Origin: Rhodococcoides corynebacterioides NBRC 14404
GTDB taxonomy: Bacteria; Actinomycetota; Actinomycetes; Mycobacteriales; Mycobacteriaceae
Assembly (NCBI RefSeq): GCF_001894765.1
Contig: NZ_BCWV01000006.1
Coordinates: forward strand, 218,630-282,629
Length of the DNA: 64,000 nt
Direction: 5' to 3'
Shown: positions 1 to 9,736 of the stretch, in pieces
How positions within the stretch are numbered: position 1 is the stretch's first letter
How the letters are laid out: every line of letters starts with the position of its first letter
Translations under genes and position numbers: made by a program
Notes under the pieces: model-generated
Database searches by the model: none
Told to the model about the DNA's origin: nothing
Seen by the model: the letters and a program-made list of their open reading frames with translations, nothing else

Positions 1-1
1 C

Positions 2-1021
2 CTGCTGGTGTTCGGAGCCGACCACTCCGTCATGGACGCGTACTCGATGTTGTTGTCGGTCGGCGAGTTCCGGCGGATCTACGACCACGAGCTCGATGCC
101 CGTGAGCACGACCTGCCCGTGATCGGGAGCCATCTCGACTACAGCGTGCACGATCGCCGGACCGGCGCCGACGTCGACGCCGACTCCGAGGCGGTCGCCG
201 TGTGGGACCGGTTCCTGCGGGACGGCCGGTTCCCCGCGTTCCCCGTGCTCGCGGCGGACGCCGACCGCGCCGAGGGGCGGGCCGCCACGACCCGGCAGGG
301 CGCACTGTCCGTCTCGATCGCGTCACCGGCGACCACCACCGAGTTCGCTGCCCGATGCCGACGCAGCGACGCGTCGCTCACGGCGGGCGTCGCGGCCGTC
401 GTCGCCCTCGCGCAGCGCACGATCGAGCCGGCGCCCGGCGTCGACACCACCGGTCCGTGCCGGTTCGTCATGCCGATGCACACCCGGTACGCGCCCGAAT
501 TCTCCCGCGCCGTCGGCTGGTTCGTCGGCGTCGTCCCGGTGAGCGTGGACCTGGACTCCGACCACGCCGACACCGCACTCGTGACCGCCGCCGAGAACAT
601 GCGCGCCGTGGCGGGCGTGGAGAGTCGGCCGTGGTCCGCCATCGCGGCGCTCCTCGGCGTCGTCGACGTCCCCCGCTTCGTCGTCAGCTACCTCGACCTG
701 CGCCACGTCCCCGACGCGGCCTCGTGGCGAGACTGGCGGGTCCAACCGCTCCGCAGCGCCACGTACTCGGACACCGAGGTCTACCTCTGGTTCCTGCGTA
801 CCCGGGAGGGACTGTTCCTGTCGGCCCGATTCCCCGGTACCGATGCGGCCACCGCCGCGGTACACCGGTTCGTGGCCCGCTGCCGCACTGTCGTCGACGC
901 CCTGGCGGCCGGTGCCGAGACCGTCGGGATACCCGCTCCGAACGACAGCGAGCGGCCCGCTCCGAACGACAGCGAGCGGCCCGCTCCGAACGAGGCCGTG
1001 CGACAGGAGGTTCGAGCGTGA
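2..1021 (+). CDS. PapA-like condensation-domain acyltransferase (5' end outside window)
   Basis: The reading frame is open from the first bases, so the N-terminus lies upstream of the window. The visible part starts at the active-site region ADHSVMDAY, an HxxxD motif like that of PapA/condensation-domain acyltransferases, which transfer acyl groups from CoA or carrier proteins to hydroxyl acceptors; the usual Gly after the Asp is Ala here. The segments MPMHTRY, AVGWFVG and ARFPGT recur in the paralogue at 6313-7794, so the two share a fold. The C-terminus ends in an imperfect repeat of APNDSERP from a 24-bp DNA tandem repeat and looks like a disordered tail. The stop overlaps the next start (GTGA), so the two genes are probably translationally coupled. 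The family call is firm; substrate and acceptor are unknown. Confidence 0.8.
   Translation: MLVFGADHSVMDAYSMLLSVGEFRRIYDHELDAREHDLPVIGSHLDYSVHDRRTGADVDADSEAVAVWDRFLRDGRFPAFPVLAADADRAEGRAATTRQGALSVSIASPATTTEFAARCRRSDASLTAGVAAVVALAQRTIEPAPGVDTTGPCRFVMPMHTRYAPEFSRAVGWFVGVVPVSVDLDSDHADTALVTAAENMRAVAGVESRPWSAIAALLGVVDVPRFVVSYLDLRHVPDAASWRDWRVQPLRSATYSDTEVYLWFLRTREGLFLSARFPGTDAATAAVHRFVARCRTVVDALAAGAETVGIPAPNDSERPAPNDSERPAPNEAVRQEVRA
932..993 (+). repeat. 24-bp in-frame tandem repeat, about 2.6 copies
   Basis: Two identical 24-bp units (932-955 and 956-979) are followed by a 14-bp partial third copy (980-993). The unit is a whole number of codons and encodes the octapeptide APNDSERP (rotated) at the extreme C-terminus of the first acyltransferase. 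It looks like a slippage-prone tail extension that keeps the frame. Confidence 0.9.
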
Positions 1022-2481
1022 TCATCACCGCGATGGCGAACTGGCGACCGGCCCCCGGCGAGATGCTCGAGTGGCATCCCGTCACGGCGGCCCGGGACGA
1101 CGCCGACGGCACCGGCGACGCCGGGGTGCACCCGGTCCCGGCGTCCTTCCTGCAGGCCAACCACGTCCGCGGCGTGGACGCGGCGCTGCGCCGCGGTGAT
1201 CGGCACACCGGATTCCTCGGCTCCGCGACGGAGATCGAGGGCGATCTCGACGACGCCGCACTGACCCGGGCGGTGGCGGTGTTCCTCTCCCGACACGAGG
1301 GCCTGCGGACGTGGTTCTCCGTGCGCGACGGGTCCGTGCGGCGGCACCCCGCACCGGCCGACGCTGCCCTCGTGCCCGTCGACGCCGGAGCGGTATCCTC
1401 GACCGACGGGGTTCGAGAGGCGGTGCGCGACAGACTCTCCCGTGACGCGACGCCCCTGTCGTGGCCCCCCGTGGCCGTCGGCGCAGTCCGGCGCCCCGGC
1501 AGCTTCTCGCTGTACTACGGCGCGGACCACGCGTTCTCCGACGGCGCGTCCCAGGTCAGCGTGATCACCGAACTGGCGGACCTCTACCGCGCGGAGGTGA
1601 CGGGGACTCCGGCTCTCGACCTCACCGAGCACGAGGGCAGCTTCCTCGATCATGTCCGGATCGAGGACGAGGTCTCCCCGTCGTACGACCTCCGATCCCC
1701 CGAACTCGCCGACTGGATCGACGTGGTGTCCCGGCACGACGGCGGCCTTCCTCGTTTCCCGCTCGATCTCGGACTCGCCCCGGGCGAGACCGCACCGATG
1801 GAGCCGGTGGAGCGGGATCTCCTCACCGCGGCCGAGGCCGAGGTGTTCGAGCAGGTGTGTCGTGACGCCGGTGGATCGTTCACCAGCGGACTCTTCGCCG
1901 CCTGCGCCCTCGTCGAACACGACCTGGCCGGAACGGGTCGATACGACGGGATCGCCGTGCTCTCCACCCGGCACCGCGGGCCGTTCGCGTTGTCGCAGGG
2001 GTGGTTCTGTGCGTTCTCCCCGGTCACCTTCCCCGTGAGCGACTCGAACGGCCCGGACGACTTCGCCGAGGTGGTCCCGTCGGCGACCGCCGCGTACGCG
2101 CGGGCCAAGGCGGCGGCATCCGTTCCCATCGGCCGAGTCCTCGACCTGCTCGCCACGGGCGGTATCGGCGGCGCGGGGCTGGCGCGCAGCCCACAACTGT
2201 TCTCCTACCTCGACTTCCGTCGATTTCCCGGCTCCGGCACCCCTGCGGACGAGCGGGCCGTGCTGTTCACGGGTGAGGGCCGAACGGCCAACGCCTCCAT
2301 GTGGTTCAACCGCGACCACCGGCATCTCTACCTCGGCGCACAGATCCCCTCGACGCCGACGGCCCGCCGCACGGTGCGGCGCTACCACGATCGACTGATC
2401 GAGCTGCTGACGGACGTCGTCCGCACGCGTGACGACGGACGTACGACAGGCGTGAGCGGTGCGGACGAGCGATGCGCCTGA
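1018..2481 (+). CDS. PapA-like condensation-domain acyltransferase
   Basis: A 487-residue protein of the condensation/PapA acyltransferase superfamily. The canonical HxxxDG motif is intact (ADHAFSDG, His171 and Asp175), so it is probably catalytically competent. The GTG start at 1018 overlaps the previous stop as GTGA and has an AGGAGG ribosome-binding site at 1005-1010; a longer reading frame further upstream lies within the previous gene and is rejected. Conserved later segments include SQGWFCAFSPV and SYLDFR. In mycobacteria such enzymes esterify trehalose, phthiocerol or related lipid alcohols. Its position in an acyl-CoA carboxylase locus suggests cell-envelope lipid or glycolipid acylation, but the actual acceptor cannot be read from sequence. 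Confidence 0.85.
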   Translation: MIITAMANWRPAPGEMLEWHPVTAARDDADGTGDAGVHPVPASFLQANHVRGVDAALRRGDRHTGFLGSATEIEGDLDDAALTRAVAVFLSRHEGLRTWFSVRDGSVRRHPAPADAALVPVDAGAVSSTDGVREAVRDRLSRDATPLSWPPVAVGAVRRPGSFSLYYGADHAFSDGASQVSVITELADLYRAEVTGTPALDLTEHEGSFLDHVRIEDEVSPSYDLRSPELADWIDVVSRHDGGLPRFPLDLGLAPGETAPMEPVERDLLTAAEAEVFEQVCRDAGGSFTSGLFAACALVEHDLAGTGRYDGIAVLSTRHRGPFALSQGWFCAFSPVTFPVSDSNGPDDFAEVVPSATAAYARAKAAASVPIGRVLDLLATGGIGGAGLARSPQLFSYLDFRRFPGSGTPADERAVLFTGEGRTANASMWFNRDHRHLYLGAQIPSTPTARRTVRRYHDRLIELLTDVVRTRDDGRTTGVSGADERCA

Positions 2482-3836
2482 TCGGTGCGGACGACCTGCT
2501 GCCGCGGCCGGGCACCGTGCTGCTGTGGTCGGTCCAGGCCGACCCGGAGACCGCCCGGGTGCAGGACGCACCGCCGTCGTTCAATCAGCGCACCCACCTC
2601 GCCGGCACCGGTCCGCTCACCTGGCTCGCCGTCGCCGCCGAGGTGCCGGGGCCGATCCGACGCGCCGATCTCGCACGGGCCGTGCTCACCCTGCTCGCCC
2701 GTCACGAGTCGCTGCGGACCTCCTTCCGCCGAACACCGCAGGGGCTGCGCCGCGCCGTGCATCCGGCCGAGGCCCTGACCCTGCGTCCCCGATCGGCCGG
2801 TCCGGTCGCCTCACCCCCACGCGCGCGCGACGTCGTCACCGCGTTCGTGAGCGAGCAGTGCGCCGAGCCGTGGTCGACACCGGCCGTCGCCGTGGCGGCG
2901 GTCGACCGGGCGGACCGGTCGACCGTGGTGATCGGGATCGATCACGCGCTCGGTGACGCGTGGTCACTGACCGTGCTCCTCGACGACCTCGTCCGGCTCT
3001 ATCGTGGCGCTCCCGCCGATCCGGTCGCGGTCCCGTCGTTCGGCCGACACTGCGTCCGCGAGGCGGCCACCGTGGTCGAGCCGGACGATCCGCGACTCGG
3101 CGAGTGGCTGCGCTTCCTTCGGGCGCACGGGAACGCACCGCCGTCGTTCCCCGGTCCCACGGGCGTTCCCGCGGGCGAGGTCCGACGAGCGGTGCTCCGG
3201 ACCGACACGCTCGTCGGCGCGGACGATGCCGGCGCCGCCGAGGCGTCGTGCCGTGAGCTCGGAACCGGTCCCTTCGCCGGCGCCCTGGCAGCCCTCGCCC
3301 ACGCCGTCGCCGACGAGTGCTCCGGCGACCGGCCCCGGTCACTGTCGCTGCTGTTCCCGCTGCACACCCGCACGCTGCCGTCCGAGAGCCGCGCCGTGGG
3401 GTGGTACGTCACCAACGCCCCGGTCACGGTGGCGGTGTCGGCCGACGTCCGGTCCACCACCCGCGGCGCGGGACTCGCCCTGCGCGCGGCACTTCCGCTG
3501 GGGGAGGTCCCGATCGACACCGTGATCGGCGCCCTGGGCGAACTCCGCCGCCCGCGTCACGACGTGTTCATGGCGTCCTTCGTCGACTACCGGCGATTGC
3601 CCGGACACGCGACCCACGGGCCGCTCGACGCCCGGCACGTCTCCGCCGTCACCGATGCCGACGACGTGCAGATCTGGTTCGCTCGCACCGACGCCGGCCT
3701 CGCGGTGCGCACGCGCGTCCCCGACACCGCGGTCGCCCGCGCGACCGTCGACCGACTGATCGACCGGATGCGCGCGCAGCTGAGCGCGCTCGCTCGCCCG
3801 GCGCTCCTCCCCGCCGATCCGGCCCCGGTACAGTGA
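2472..3836 (+). CDS. PapA-like condensation-domain acyltransferase with altered motif
   Basis: A 454-residue protein of the same superfamily, overlapping the previous gene by 10 bp and so probably co-translated. The active-site motif is GIDHALGDAW: catalytic His158 and the structural Asp162 are present, but the Gly after Asp is Ala. FPLHTR and AVGWYVTNAPV match the paralogues. It ends 61 bp before accE5. As a third tandem member it may use a different acyl donor or act as a second step in making a multiply acylated product (inference). The family call is firm and the substrate is unknown. Confidence 0.82.
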   Translation: MRLIGADDLLPRPGTVLLWSVQADPETARVQDAPPSFNQRTHLAGTGPLTWLAVAAEVPGPIRRADLARAVLTLLARHESLRTSFRRTPQGLRRAVHPAEALTLRPRSAGPVASPPRARDVVTAFVSEQCAEPWSTPAVAVAAVDRADRSTVVIGIDHALGDAWSLTVLLDDLVRLYRGAPADPVAVPSFGRHCVREAATVVEPDDPRLGEWLRFLRAHGNAPPSFPGPTGVPAGEVRRAVLRTDTLVGADDAGAAEASCRELGTGPFAGALAALAHAVADECSGDRPRSLSLLFPLHTRTLPSESRAVGWYVTNAPVTVAVSADVRSTTRGAGLALRAALPLGEVPIDTVIGALGELRRPRHDVFMASFVDYRRLPGHATHGPLDARHVSAVTDADDVQIWFARTDAGLAVRTRVPDTAVARATVDRLIDRMRAQLSALARPALLPADPAPVQ

Positions 3837-3897
3837 CGCTTCGACCGCCGGAGACGACGCGACCCGGCCACGGCAGGCAACGCAGCGAGGAGATCAC

Positions 3898-4131
3898 GTG
3901 AGCGCAGCGGACGAGACAGCGACGGCCCCCGCCGTTCGGGTCGTGCGGGGCAACCCGTCCGACGAGGAACTGGCCGCGCTGGTGACCGTCCTCGCCGCCG
4001 CGTCCTCGACCGAGGCCCCGGCCGAGCCGCCCGTGCTCGACACCTGGGGTCACCCCACTCGCCTGCATCGCGACTTCCGGGCCTTCTCGCCGCTCGCCTT
4101 CGGCAGCGGTATCGCGCGACCGCCTCGATGA
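3898..4131 (+). CDS. accE5: Acyl-CoA carboxylase epsilon subunit
   Basis: A 77-residue protein with a short variable N-terminus followed by [17 protein letters not shown], the signature of actinobacterial acyl-CoA carboxylase epsilon subunits, which bridge the biotin carboxylase (AccA3) and carboxyltransferase (AccD5) subunits. The GTG start at 3898 is preceded by GAGGAG at about 3886. The last codons overlap maf as ATGA. In M. tuberculosis the equivalent gene sits between accD5 and maf; here the three acyltransferase genes lie upstream instead, so accD5 may be further upstream, outside the window. The C-terminus is rich in aromatic and basic residues. Confidence 0.88.
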   Translation: MSAADETATAPAVRVVRGNPSDEELAALVTVLAAASSTEAPAEPPVLDTWGHPTRLHRDFRAFSPLAFGSGIARPPR

Positions 4132-4805
4132 CCACGGCGAGCCCGGCGCCCCCGGTGCGCCTGGTCCTCGCGTCCCGCTCCCCCGCACGTCTGGCCCTGC
4201 TTCGCGCCGCCGGCGTCGAGCCGATCGTGCGAGTGTCGGACGTCGACGAGGACGCCGTCGTCCGGTCCCTCGGACCCGGTGTCGCGCACACGTCGGTGGT
4301 CACCGAACTCGCCGCGGCCAAGGCCGAGGTGGTCGCCGAGACCGTCGCTGCCGAGCCCGATCTCGCCGTCGGCACCGTCGTGATCGTCGGCTGCGATTCG
4401 ATGCTCTCGATCGGCGGCAGCCTGGTCGGCAAGCCGCACGACGTCGACACCGCCCGCGACCGATGGTCCGTGATGGCCGGTTCGGCGGGCGAGCTGCTCA
4501 CCGGACACTGTGTTCTCCGGCTCGACGACGGCCGCATCACCGCGCGAGCGGCCCGGCACTCCGGCACGGTGGTCCGCTTCGGCACACCCGACCCGGACGA
4601 CCTGGAGGCCTACCTCGCATCCGGCGAACCCCTCGCCGTCGCAGGGGCTTTCACGCTCGACGGCCTGGGCGGATGGTTCGTCGACGGCATCGACGGCGAC
4701 CCGTCGTCGGTGGTGGGCCTCGGGCTGCCGCTCGTGCGCCGACTGCTCGCCGAGGTGAACGTCACCGTCTCGGCGTTGTGGGCGGGCCGGGGTCTCGCCA
4801 CCTAG
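4128..4805 (+). CDS. maf: Maf-family nucleoside triphosphate pyrophosphatase
   Basis: A 225-residue Maf/Ham1-like protein. The N-terminal [17 protein letters not shown] is the family's nucleotide-binding loop, followed by the conserved acidic region around [11 protein letters not shown] and GKPHD. Such enzymes hydrolyse non-canonical or excess nucleoside triphosphates (dTTP, UTP or modified bases) to monophosphates plus pyrophosphate, and have been linked to septum control. The ATG at 4128 overlaps the accE5 stop, which fixes the start. Its place between accE5 and sseA matches the mycobacterial order. Confidence 0.9.
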   Translation: MTTASPAPPVRLVLASRSPARLALLRAAGVEPIVRVSDVDEDAVVRSLGPGVAHTSVVTELAAAKAEVVAETVAAEPDLAVGTVVIVGCDSMLSIGGSLVGKPHDVDTARDRWSVMAGSAGELLTGHCVLRLDDGRITARAARHSGTVVRFGTPDPDDLEAYLASGEPLAVAGAFTLDGLGGWFVDGIDGDPSSVVGLGLPLVRRLLAEVNVTVSALWAGRGLAT

Positions 4806-4849
4806 GATCGCGGAAGGCAAGTCCACCCCGATCAGCTCAGGAGACGCAC

Positions 4850-5737
4850 GTGTCCGTCGCGCCCGATCCCCATCCCGCCTTCGCGTCGTTCGCCCACCCC
4901 GAACGACTCGTCACGACGCAGTGGCTGTCCGCCAACATCGGCACCCCCGGACTCAAGGTCGTCGAATCCGACGAGGACGTCCTGCTCTACGACGTCGGCC
5001 ACATTCCCGGTGCGGTGAAGATCGACTGGCACCTCGATCTGAACGATCCCGTCACCCGCGACTACATCGACGGCGAGCAGTTCGCGGCTCTCATGAGCCG
5101 CAAGGGCATCTCCCGCGACGACACGATCGTCGTCTACGGCGACAAGAGCAACTGGTGGGCCGCCTACGCGCTGTGGGTGTTCACCCTGTTCGGCCACGAG
5201 GACGTGCGCCTGCTCGACGGCGGCCGCGACGCCTGGCTCGCCGAGAACCGTGACACCACCCTCGACGTCCCCGACGTCACGCCCACCGACTACCCCGTCG
5301 TCGAGCGTGACGACGCGGCCATCCGCGCGTTCAAGGACGACGTGCTGGCCCACCTCGGGTCCGGCCCGCTGGTCGACGTCCGCTCCCCCGCCGAGTACAC
5401 CGGCGAGCGGACCCACATGCCCGACTACCCGGACGAGGGCGCCCTGCGCGGCGGCCACATCCCCACTGCCGTCTCCATTCCGTGGGCCAAGGCCGCCGCC
5501 CCGGACGGTCGGTTCAAGTCCCGCGCGGAACTCGACGAGGTGTACGCGGACGTGGACAGCGACGCGGAGGTGGTCGCCTACTGCCGCATCGGCGAGCGGT
5601 CGAGCCACACCTGGTTCGTCCTGACCCACCTGCTCGGTCACGAGAAGGTGCGGAACTACGACGGCTCGTGGACCGAGTGGGGCAACGCCGTGCGGACGCC
5701 GATCGTGCGGGGCGAGGATCCCGGGGCAGCTCCGTGA
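4850..5737 (+). CDS. sseA: Thiosulfate/3-mercaptopyruvate sulfurtransferase
   Basis: A 295-residue protein with two rhodanese domains. The N-terminal domain (about 15-135) carries the usual [10 protein letters not shown] region, and the C-terminal domain holds the catalytic loop CRIGERS with Cys245 as the persulfide-forming residue. It moves sulfane sulfur from thiosulfate or mercaptopyruvate to an acceptor. The GTG start at 4850 has CAGGAG about 7 bases upstream. The stop overlaps the SufE start as GTGA. Pairing with SufE, a sulfur acceptor, suggests sulfur relay towards cofactor biosynthesis. The same pair sits next to accA3 in mycobacteria. Confidence 0.92.
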   Translation: MSVAPDPHPAFASFAHPERLVTTQWLSANIGTPGLKVVESDEDVLLYDVGHIPGAVKIDWHLDLNDPVTRDYIDGEQFAALMSRKGISRDDTIVVYGDKSNWWAAYALWVFTLFGHEDVRLLDGGRDAWLAENRDTTLDVPDVTPTDYPVVERDDAAIRAFKDDVLAHLGSGPLVDVRSPAEYTGERTHMPDYPDEGALRGGHIPTAVSIPWAKAAAPDGRFKSRAELDEVYADVDSDAEVVAYCRIGERSSHTWFVLTHLLGHEKVRNYDGSWTEWGNAVRTPIVRGEDPGAAP

Positions 5738-6153
5738 CCGACGTGTTGCCGGCGCCGCTCGCCGAGATCGTCGACGATTTCAAGGCCGTCGAGGGGCAGG
5801 ACAAGATCACCTTGCTGCTCGAGTTCAGCACGGACCTGCCGGCATTGCCGGCCGGGCTCGAGCAGGCCGCGATGGAACCGGTACCGGAGTGCCAGTCCCC
5901 GCTCTTCCTGTCGGTGGATGCCGAGGATCGGTCCGCGGTGCGACTGTTCTTCAGCGCGCCGCCCGAGGCGCCGACCACGCGCGGGTTCGCCTCGATCCTC
6001 GCGCAGGGCCTGGACGGGCTGCCGGCCGACGAGATCCTGGCGGTGCCGGACGACTTCTACACCGAGCTGGGGCTGGCCGACGCGGTGAGCCCGCTTCGCC
6101 TGCGCGGCATGTCGGCCATGCTGTCCCGCGTCAAACGGCACCTGCGCGGCTAG
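5734..6153 (+). CDS. SufE-family sulfur acceptor protein
   Basis: A 139-residue SufE-fold protein. The segment PECQSPLFL contains the conserved Cys53 that in SufE takes persulfide sulfur from the cysteine desulfurase SufS. The C-terminal stretch with [12 protein letters not shown] is the family's second conserved block. The GTG start overlaps the sseA stop (GTGA), giving a two-gene sulfur-transfer unit. It probably feeds Fe-S cluster or other thio-cofactor assembly. Which desulfurase it serves is not visible in this window. Confidence 0.9.
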   Translation: MTDVLPAPLAEIVDDFKAVEGQDKITLLLEFSTDLPALPAGLEQAAMEPVPECQSPLFLSVDAEDRSAVRLFFSAPPEAPTTRGFASILAQGLDGLPADEILAVPDDFYTELGLADAVSPLRLRGMSAMLSRVKRHLRG

Positions 6154-6312
6154 ACCGAGGGCCCGGCCTTCGTCCTGACAACGGCGGGTCGGCCGGTACA
6201 CTGGGCGCGATTCGGCGTCGCCCGCCGACCATCCCCGGCGGGCCGCGCACAGCCCTCCGGTCTCGCTCCCACCCCGATCGAGACCGACGCACCGGAAGGA
6301 CGGTCGACACCC

Positions 6313-7794
6313 GTGGAGTTCACCGAGCTGGTCGACTATCCGGTTCCCGCCGGCACGATCACCGAGTGGATTCCCAGTGTCGGCCCCCACGCGTCGACCC
6401 CGGAGAACGCCGGCTGGTGTCGCGACGACAGGCCGACCTCCTTCGTGCACGAGGCGCATCTGCGTCGGACGCTCGCCCACCCGTCGGCGGGCAGGGAGTC
6501 CTGGCTCGGGACGGCGTTCGACATCGCGGGGCCGCTGGACGTCGATGCGTTCCGTGCGGCGGTGCTCGCGTGGATCGACCGGCACGAGCCGATGCGCACC
6601 AACGCCACCGTCGATCCTCGCACCGGTGAACTCTCGCGCGTGACCGCGCCGGTGGGAGCCACCGACATCTGGGTCATCCGCCAGGACGAGTGCTCTCGCG
6701 GAGACGAGGTGTACGAGCATCTGCAGCACCTCTTCGACGAGTACACCTCCCCGCTGGCCTGGCCGTCCTACGCCTTCGCGACCGTGGAACCGTCGGGCAC
6801 GGACCGTGCCGAGCACTTCACCGTGTTCTTCGCCGCCGACCACTCGATCATCGACGGCCTGTCGATCGTGCTCATCGCACACGAGCTGACCCGCCTCTAC
6901 AACGAGCAGGTCTCGGGCGCACCCGCCGGACTGTTCCCCACGGCGAGCTATCTCGACTTCGGCGTCGCCGAGCGGGAGCGATGCGGGGACCCCGGCGCCG
7001 TCGCCACGGCCGCCGCCGAGTGGAGCGATTTCCTGGCGGAGGAGGACGGCCTGTTCCCGGCCTTCCCCGTCGCCATCGGAGATCGGCCGTCCCAGCGAGT
7101 CGTGCAGAGCGGCCTCTCGGCCTGGATCATGGACGTCGACGAGGCCGAGGCCTTCACCGTCGCCTGTCGTCGCGCCGGGCCGGGGTTCCTGGCGGGATTG
7201 ACGGCGGCGATGGCCGCAGCGGCCCACGCGACCTCCGGGGCGGAGCGGTTCCGCACGGTCACCCCCATGCACACCCGTCACGATCCCTCGTGGGCTGCCT
7301 CGCTCGGGTGGTTCGTCGGGCTGGGACCGGTCGACGTCGAGGTCGCGGCGGGCGACTCGTTCGCCGACCTCGTGCAGCGCGCCGGAACCGAGCTGACCCG
7401 CACCCGCGCGATCTCGCGGGTGCCGATGGACGTGGTCGGCCGCGCGGCGGGCATCGACACCGAACCGCGCTTCGTCGTCTCGTTCATGGACGTGCGGTTC
7501 GCGCCCGACGCCGAGACGTGGCCCGACGTTCGAGCCCGCGCGTTGCGGAGCCGCAAGTACGACCACGACGTCTACCTGTGGTTCCACCGGACCCCGCAAG
7601 GGGTCAACGTCGCGGCTCGATTCCCCGGCACCGAGCAGGCCACGGCCGCCGTGCATCGCTACCTCGCGGCCCTTCGCGCCGCGCTCGCGCGGGTGGTGCG
7701 CGACGGCTCGTTCGTGGTCGACGCGTACCTGTCACAGGATCCCGAGACGGACACGTCACAGGGTCACTGCGTCGGAGAAATGTCGCACACCTAG
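6313..7794 (+). CDS. PapA-like condensation-domain acyltransferase
   Basis: A 493-residue acyltransferase with an intact HxxxDG motif (ADHSIIDGLS, His177 and Asp181). The GTG start at 6313 follows GGAAGGA at about 6294. PMHTRHDPSWAASLGWFVG and VYLWFHRT closely resemble the truncated paralogue at the window start, so this looks like a duplicated copy placed between sufE and accA3, a junction that is direct in M. tuberculosis. It has its own 159-bp upstream gap and may be expressed separately. Its role is probably acylation of an envelope lipid or sugar (inference). Confidence 0.84.
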   Translation: MEFTELVDYPVPAGTITEWIPSVGPHASTPENAGWCRDDRPTSFVHEAHLRRTLAHPSAGRESWLGTAFDIAGPLDVDAFRAAVLAWIDRHEPMRTNATVDPRTGELSRVTAPVGATDIWVIRQDECSRGDEVYEHLQHLFDEYTSPLAWPSYAFATVEPSGTDRAEHFTVFFAADHSIIDGLSIVLIAHELTRLYNEQVSGAPAGLFPTASYLDFGVAERERCGDPGAVATAAAEWSDFLAEEDGLFPAFPVAIGDRPSQRVVQSGLSAWIMDVDEAEAFTVACRRAGPGFLAGLTAAMAAAAHATSGAERFRTVTPMHTRHDPSWAASLGWFVGLGPVDVEVAAGDSFADLVQRAGTELTRTRAISRVPMDVVGRAAGIDTEPRFVVSFMDVRFAPDAETWPDVRARALRSRKYDHDVYLWFHRTPQGVNVAARFPGTEQATAAVHRYLAALRAALARVVRDGSFVVDAYLSQDPETDTSQGHCVGEMSHT

Positions 7795-7899
7795 ACTTCG
7801 ATACAAGGACGTCCATTCGACGTGGCGCCCGCGTTCGCTCGGGTGCGTACGTCCACGTCCGGACGCGTCCGTGACCCTTCGACAATCACAGGAGGCTTC

Positions 7900-9693
7900 G
7901 TGCCCAGCCATGCCACGTCTCGTATCAGCAAGGTTCTCGTCGCCAACCGCGGTGAGATTGCCGTTCGAGTGATCCGAGCTGCGGCCGACGCCGGCTACAC
8001 CTCCGTCGCGGTGTACGCGGACCCCGACGCCGACGCCCCCTTCGTCCGCTTGGCGGACGAGGCGTTCGCGCTCGGTGGCCAGACCTCCGCCGAGTCCTAC
8101 CTCGACATCGCCAAGATCGTCGACGCGGCGACCAAGTCCGGTGCCGATGCGGTGCACCCCGGCTACGGCTTCCTCTCCGAGAACGCGGACTTCGCGCAGG
8201 CCGTGATCGACGCCGGGCTCATCTGGATCGGGCCGTCTCCGCAGTCCATCCGCGATCTGGGCGACAAGGTCACCGCCCGCCACATCGCCGCCCGCGCCAA
8301 GGCGCCGTCGGTCCCCGGCACCTCGGAGCCGGTGAAGGACGCCGACGAGATCCTCGCGTTCGCCGACGAGCACGGCCTGCCGATCGCCATCAAGGCCGCC
8401 TTCGGCGGCGGTGGCCGCGGCATGAAGGTCGCCCGCACCCGCGAGGAGATCCCGGAGCTGTTCGACTCCGCCACCCGCGAGGCCGTGGCCGCGTTCGGTC
8501 GCGGTGAGTGCTTCGTCGAGCGCTACCTCGACAAGCCCCGCCACGTCGAGGCACAGGTCATCGCGGACCAGCACGGCAATGTCGTCGTCGCCGGCACGCG
8601 CGACTGCTCGCTGCAGCGTCGGTTCCAGAAGCTCGTCGAGGAGGCCCCCGCGCCCTTCCTCACCGACGAGCAGCGTGAGGCGATCCACAGCTCGGCCAAG
8701 GCCATCTGCCGCGAGGCCGGCTACTACGGCGCCGGCACGGTGGAGTACCTGGTGGGCCAGGACGGCCTGGTCTCCTTCCTCGAGGTCAACACCCGTCTGC
8801 AGGTCGAACACCCCGTCACGGAGGAGACCTCCGGCATCGACCTGGTTCTGCAGCAGTTCCGCATCGCCAACGGTGACGAGCTCTCCATCTCCGAGGATCC
8901 GACCCCGCGCGGGCACTCGTTCGAGTTCCGCATCAACGGCGAGGACGCCGGCCGCGGCTTCCTCCCCGCCCCCGGCCCCGTGACGACGTTCGTCGCCCCG
9001 GAGGGTCCCGGCGTGCGCGTCGACTCCGGTGTGGAGTCGGGCTCGGTCATCGGCGGTCAGTTCGACTCCATGCTGGCCAAGCTCATCGTCACCGGCGCCA
9101 CGCGTGAGGAAGCGCTGGCCCGCTCCCGCCGCGCCCTCGCCGAGTTCACCGTGGAGGGCCTGGCGACGGTGATCCCGTTCCACCGCGCCGTCGTCTCCGA
9201 CCCGGCCTTCATCGGCACCGAGGACGGCTTCGACGTGCACACCCGGTGGATCGAGACGGAGTGGAACAACACCGTCGAGCCCTTCACCGCCGGCGCCCCG
9301 ATCGAGGAGGGCGACGACGGTCCCCGCCAGAACGTGGTGGTCGAGGTCGGTGGACGTCGCCTGGAGGTCTCGTTGCCGGGAACGTTCTCCATCGGCACCG
9401 GCGGCGCTCCCTCCGGCGGTGCGATGCGCCGTAAGCCGACGCCGCGCAAGCGTGGCGGCGGCGGCGCGGGTGCCGCCTCCGGTGACGCCGTCACCGCCCC
9501 CATGCAGGGCACCGTCGTCAAGGTCGCGGTGACCGAGGGCCAGCAGGTCGCCGCGGGCGATCTCATCGCCGTCCTCGAAGCCATGAAGATGGAGAACCCG
9601 GTCAACGCCCACAAGGACGGCGTGGTGACCGGGCTGTCGGTCGAGCCCGGCGCGGCCATCACCCAGGGCACGGTGCTCGCCGAACTGAAGTGA
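7900..9693 (+). CDS. accA3: Acyl-CoA carboxylase alpha subunit (biotin carboxylase plus biotin carrier)
   Basis: A 597-residue fusion. The biotin carboxylase N-domain begins [18 protein letters not shown], followed by the ATP-grasp domain with its Gly-rich [12 protein letters not shown] loop, the biotin carboxylase C-domain (about 335-445), and a C-terminal biotinyl domain with EAMKMENP, where Lys563 is the biotin attachment site. It carboxylates biotin with ATP and bicarbonate for AccD partners that make malonyl- and methylmalonyl-CoA for fatty and mycolic acid synthesis. The GTG at 7900 is chosen because it follows AGGAGG at 7890-7895 and gives the usual family N-terminus; an upstream in-frame start at 7822 is less likely. 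Confidence 0.95.
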   Translation: MPSHATSRISKVLVANRGEIAVRVIRAAADAGYTSVAVYADPDADAPFVRLADEAFALGGQTSAESYLDIAKIVDAATKSGADAVHPGYGFLSENADFAQAVIDAGLIWIGPSPQSIRDLGDKVTARHIAARAKAPSVPGTSEPVKDADEILAFADEHGLPIAIKAAFGGGGRGMKVARTREEIPELFDSATREAVAAFGRGECFVERYLDKPRHVEAQVIADQHGNVVVAGTRDCSLQRRFQKLVEEAPAPFLTDEQREAIHSSAKAICREAGYYGAGTVEYLVGQDGLVSFLEVNTRLQVEHPVTEETSGIDLVLQQFRIANGDELSISEDPTPRGHSFEFRINGEDAGRGFLPAPGPVTTFVAPEGPGVRVDSGVESGSVIGGQFDSMLAKLIVTGATREEALARSRRALAEFTVEGLATVIPFHRAVVSDPAFIGTEDGFDVHTRWIETEWNNTVEPFTAGAPIEEGDDGPRQNVVVEVGGRRLEVSLPGTFSIGTGGAPSGGAMRRKPTPRKRGGGGAGAASGDAVTAPMQGTVVKVAVTEGQQVAAGDLIAVLEAMKMENPVNAHKDGVVTGLSVEPGAAITQGTVLAELK

Positions 9694-9694
9694 C

Positions 9695-9720
9695 GCGCTC
9701 CCCGCGGTATCGGGGCGCGC
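9695..9720 (+). terminator. Hairpin after accA3
   Basis: A GC-rich inverted repeat starts two bases after the accA3 stop: 10-base arms (9695-9704 and 9711-9720) with one mismatch and a 6-base loop. There is no U-tract, which is common for actinobacterial terminators. It may only partly stop readthrough into the next gene. Confidence 0.4.
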
Positions 9721-9736
9721 GGTCTAGGCTCGCGGC

